From Melanopsichium pennsylvanicum (taxonomy: Eukaryota; Basidiomycota; Ustilaginomycetes; Ustilaginales), in assembly GCA_900208305.1 (NCBI GenBank), contig OAPG01000002.1:1054001-1118000 (forward strand): a stretch of DNA of 64,000 nucleotides, in the 5' to 3' direction. The notes under the pieces are model-generated. The model made no database searches, was not told where the DNA came from, and saw nothing but the letters and a program-made list of their open reading frames with translations. Below, one piece after another: positions 61,501-64,000 of the stretch; positions within the stretch are counted from its first letter, which is position 1; each line of letters opens with the position of its first letter. The position numbers were made by a program, and so were the translations under genes.

Positions 61501-64000
61501 GCAGTAGATTCTTCGGTAGCCGTGCCGGTATGTCCATGATGTCTGCAAGCACCGATTCGACAGCTACCGCACGCGCTATCGCCAAGAATTCTTCGCTGAG
61601 TGTTGCGATCACGGAGGCGTCCATACGACTGTGGTTGCCAGACTTGTGCAAGGATGGAGGGTCGCCTAGAGATGATGTAAGCGCACTGTCAAAGAGCCTT
61701 CTGCTCGTGTTGTCCGACTTCGAGCTTCTTTTCGACAGTGACAAGGCTAAAAACACCACGCGGATAGAACTCCGAGTACCACAGATACAGTTGAGCGTCG
61801 AGGCGCGGAGCAGTGCCAACAATACATCGAGTTTCCTTTTGGCCTTCAGAACGCTGGAGAGGAGTCTGGACGACCGCAGTCGCAACGGTATGCTCCTTCT
61901 TGTGCTCGAGGCGTATGCCGAGGCTGGCACCAGCTATCGTGAGCAGAATGTTGATCTAATGCTCTGCTCAGTGACCTTGTCTCCATCGTTTGACGATGAA
62001 CTCATTCCCAGGGTCAAGAGGCTTTTCAAGGCACCTGCAGGAGTGTTTGAGAACGTCGAACCCAACGAAGTGACGCGAATCAGCTTCAAGGCAAAAGATT
62101 GCTCCATATACGTTGCGCCACCCAGCACCAGCAATCGTGGAGTCATGGCCATCGGCGAAGCCTCGGTCAAGACGAAGCTCACTTCCCATGCTCCCAAAAC
62201 TGCTGTGAAGCTGGCGTTCGGCAATCTCGACCTCTTTGCCATAGAGGCTGAAGCGCAGGGTGTCTCAGACAAGTGTCCATCGATAAAATCAGCATCGGAA
62301 TACTGGGCTTCAAGAGGCTTCGCTCGGCTCGTGCACGTCCCCGAGAGCAAGGGCAGCATCAACCTCAATACATTGACTCGACCCGAAGTAGACGTGAAAA
62401 TCACCAAGCTGCGCGTCAAACTCCAAGCAACGGCTGATTCTCTTGATGTGGTGACTGGCCTGGTTGGAGCCATTTCTTCTGCTCAGCCACAGACCAGCAA
62501 AACGGCAGGACCCAATTCAACCACACTTGCAAGCGACAATTCGCGAGCTAGTGCGAAGCACCAAAACGGTCACGATACGCACGGGAGCGAAACTTCCACA
62601 AGGCCCTTGTCAGCGACTGACGGTCACCTTGACAGAATGGCTGCGCTCATGTCTGGCATAGAAGAGAACGCGTATCAGCTTGCTTTGCCTCTGCCAGTTG
62701 GCACAGATCTCGTTGACGATGATGTGCCTTCCGATGCGGCTTTTCTAGGGGCAAAGGGTCGCTACCATCCAGAGATTGTAGAGACGACTCTCGACTCCGA
62801 AGAATTTTTCGGCGGCGAATCCGTTGCGTCGCTTTCTCTGCTTGCTCCTCGCACAGACACTGTTATCTTTGCGGACGAAGACGTGACGGTGCGTCTTGTG
62901 GACCCCAAAGGCATCTGCCCAGTACCGAATTACTTTACAGATCCAGATATGCGACCACACGTTGAGTCTGCTTTCGGACCGGCAGCAAGCTCGGTTAGGG
63001 TGAAGGTGAGCAATTTCGACTTGTCACTGCGCCTTCATTCGGGATATGACTGGGCATCCACGCGAAAGGCGGTCCAGCGAGAAGCCAAGCTAGTGCGAAA
63101 GCGCCTGCAAAAGATCAAGCAACTGCTATCAGAGGGCCAGACCCCCGACGACAGCGTGGAAGCTGCTACCAGCCATCTTCTCGATTCTGTTCACATCAGC
63201 TTACCCGGCATTCCTGCAGAAATGGACCCTGAAGACATGATGCAGGCCGTAGCAGATGAGCTAGGGGAGCATTCGGATGCCGCATCAAATGCAGACAGCG
63301 ATGCTTCCGCCTCCTGGCAAACACTCCCGACAGCCCGACGCAACTCGCTCTTGTCTCGCCACGTTCATTCGACCTCTTCCACCATGTCAGAGGCACGGCA
63401 TACCAAGCTCCAAAGGTCAGCACGATCCATGATCGATTTCAATTTCCGCGGACTCGAAGTTGAATTTGAGAAGGCGGACCCCTCTCAACCAAGCCATGTT
63501 GTTTCTCGTCTCGCTGTGAATGTTCGAAGGTTTGAGATCATCGACAACATCAAGACCTCAACTTGGCGCACGTTTCTTACCGAGATGCAAGACCGTCACG
63601 CATCTCTACGCCAGGATTTGGAGAGCAGGATGATCAAAGTTGAGATCCTAAATGTTCGCCCTGAAGAAGGCGCTCTGGACGACGCATCAGTGGCCGAAGT
63701 ACCAGAGGTCAGGATGCGAGCCAAGATCTCACCGCTCCGCCTCCACGTCGATCAGGATGCGCTTGATTTCCTGAAAAAGTTCTTTATGTTCAAGCCGCCC
63801 GGTCAGAAGGCACCCTCTCCAGCTCCGGAGTCGACCGGCCCAGTACTCCCCTTCGTCCAATTTGCCGAGGTGCTACCGATCAAAATCAAACTCGACTACA
63901 AGCCCAAACGAGTGGACTACAATCTTTTGCGCCAGGGCAGGACCATCGAGCTGATGAACTTCTTCCATTTCGAAGGGTCTGAGATGGTGCTTCGCCATAT
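58506..64000 (+). CDS. ATG2: Autophagy protein Atg2 (lipid transfer), 3' end beyond the window
   Basis: An uninterrupted frame from the ATG at 58506 to the window end gives 1831 codons. The start has the chorein/VPS13-type N-terminus: LQKRILSYLLKRTLGHLV, QLDIAQIDAGIGSGRVQVNNVQLDADAINH in two parts, then SGQIGSILIQLPVPNFW. Near residues 1790-1831 lies the Atg2 CAD-tip block: FVQFAEVLPIKIKLDYKPKR, VDYNLLRQGRTIELMNFFHF and EGSEMVLRH. Atg2 bridges the ER and the growing phagophore and moves lipids, working with Atg9 and Atg18. Yeast Atg2 has 1592 residues and this block lies well before its end, so several hundred residues should follow; inserts rich in Ser explain the greater length. No intron is apparent in the visible part. 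Confidence 0.93.
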   Translation, partial: MASYFLPSFLSGWDLSAVSAFSLSATLQKRILSYLLKRTLGHLVQGGQLDIAQIDAGIGSGRVQVNNVQLDADAINHRLPSLPFIFVSGQIGSILIQLPVPNFWSGQLSITISDISVHVAPSHKDASSTFDPAQDLAASFASAASEIFIQDDEAKDLEQSIHQSLSPQDLQERQQQSEDDKASLIAKYVEALLTRLKVAIDNVQLHLHSDSIDLSIQLSKANIHSTNTRTEQQVQHSDAEASQTGVTPKTSNPQRRFFSETVRTLEFQGLELWLQDKRKQSEPDDSYSSSSSDYSFEGETSVRQERVQNMAQSTASLQESSASLYESAIGGSAFEEALQLPLDTAHNHLDKSPDNVLSASAKHLLFSLGQEPVLLTLKTIKERHELPASGSASRRTVQRLVGFSTSVDLQIGNAGAVLFIDHASLLMKLARMFSDNKVAAKPSSSANQAKSSQSPIVLGSSVERKLELSCNVSSFNLIIAYDDSVLDERVQSSLDAFWARPSRSHPDVGHVRLRCDKLSAMFHDEASRSKTNPSQPKVKLTMHDLGLFEHLPAALCEHCLLEASRTLPIFVLDHNLVHSRISNTQAAKHHRHDYASSTIDVFDWRYAVPHSATDQHSSGFTDDPPGSARAPRFKTTDARAASSSSSPSPYYRAAYGDRGWKLKSSTRHSTSSQGSGPEENSAGIVVSVYTPSRQKDQGRISASVAPIHFFIDVSLVTRLMPALRRFAAAQLAALRESECSGHEQSESTATLATSFATIHGSACALRDDLGTTPAFYQKSAYCFDISISLVRLDIRTPQVSYDVAALVGRDLNSARKSGLERRSGMLVLQVQALIVRSGLSETPTSSSGARFEHFSADGMQRSNNDSVITAQVSVESISAYLALPSESRALILALIEAVYEDQSRPGPFSSSPAHLLPRIQFSSCAQVSQERHDEPSRSNTPSKDRCSIFIPSIKAELGKSQLDSLQYMADDLTQSANLWTSDDLDESGTLDAEDLQILGSRFFGSRAGMSMMSASTDSTATARAIAKNSSLSVAITEASIRLWLPDLCKDGGSPRDDVSALSKSLLLVLSDFELLFDSDKAKNTTRIELRVPQIQLSVEARSSANNTSSFLLAFRTLERSLDDRSRNGMLLLVLEAYAEAGTSYREQNVDLMLCSVTLSPSFDDELIPRVKRLFKAPAGVFENVEPNEVTRISFKAKDCSIYVAPPSTSNRGVMAIGEASVKTKLTSHAPKTAVKLAFGNLDLFAIEAEAQGVSDKCPSIKSASEYWASRGFARLVHVPESKGSINLNTLTRPEVDVKITKLRVKLQATADSLDVVTGLVGAISSAQPQTSKTAGPNSTTLASDNSRASAKHQNGHDTHGSETSTRPLSATDGHLDRMAALMSGIEENAYQLALPLPVGTDLVDDDVPSDAAFLGAKGRYHPEIVETTLDSEEFFGGESVASLSLLAPRTDTVIFADEDVTVRLVDPKGICPVPNYFTDPDMRPHVESAFGPAASSVRVKVSNFDLSLRLHSGYDWASTRKAVQREAKLVRKRLQKIKQLLSEGQTPDDSVEAATSHLLDSVHISLPGIPAEMDPEDMMQAVADELGEHSDAASNADSDASASWQTLPTARRNSLLSRHVHSTSSTMSEARHTKLQRSARSMIDFNFRGLEVEFEKADPSQPSHVVSRLAVNVRRFEIIDNIKTSTWRTFLTEMQDRHASLRQDLESRMIKVEILNVRPEEGALDDASVAEVPEVRMRAKISPLRLHVDQDALDFLKKFFMFKPPGQKAPSPAPESTGPVLPFVQFAEVLPIKIKLDYKPKRVDYNLLRQGRTIELMNFFHFEGSEMVLRH

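Overview
The window looks like nuclear DNA from a smut-type basidiomycete (Ustilaginales, of the Ustilago/Sporisorium/Moesziomyces kind). The reasons are very long, mostly intronless reading frames rich in Ser/Pro/Gln, short GT-AG introns in a few genes, an intron-containing tRNA, and the gene content: a GPI-type glyoxal oxidase, a betaine-lipid synthase, peroxisomal D-amino-acid oxidase and ATG2. The genus is an inference; no rRNA or species marker is present. Genes lie on both strands with no operon logic, and neighbours are not functionally linked in any obvious way.

Layout. 1-9.4 kb: C-terminal or small Ser-rich protein (+), glyoxal oxidase (-), a three-exon cytochrome c oxidase subunit VIIa-like gene (+), a seven-exon Maf-type nucleotide pyrophosphatase (-) and a four-exon D-amino-acid oxidase ending in a peroxisomal signal (-). 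11-18.5 kb: VAC8 (+), a 2-oxoglutarate/Fe(II) dioxygenase (-) and betaine-lipid synthase (-). 20-30 kb: SRP68 (+), tRNA-Arg(UCU) followed by a duplicated tRNA 3' half, a 476-bp non-coding element with perfect 18-bp inverted ends, a sugar/inositol-type transporter (+), a TVP38/VTT membrane protein (-) and the GINS subunit PSF2 (+). 30-46 kb: a 2589-residue Bem2-like RhoGAP (-), an acyl-CoA ligase of the 4-coumarate-CoA ligase type (+), a broken carboxymethylenebutenolidase/SnoaL-like pseudogene (+) and a CDC50/LEM3 flippase subunit (-). 48-64 kb: a TBC RabGAP (+), a Ser-rich protein of unknown function (-) and the first 1831 codons of ATG2 (+), cut by the window end.

Several products concern membranes and traffic (VAC8, ATG2, TBC RabGAP, TVP38, CDC50, SRP68, BTA1), but nothing in the sequence shows they are co-regulated. 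The most interesting observations are: the D-amino-acid oxidase gene, where an 11-bp direct repeat sits at both ends of intron 2 and where retention of intron 3 would replace the peroxisomal signal without an in-frame stop; the tandem duplication of the 3' half of the tRNA-Arg gene; the inverted-repeat element; the multiply broken pseudogene; and a recurring ACTGTA/GTAATTTAC motif in the spacers.
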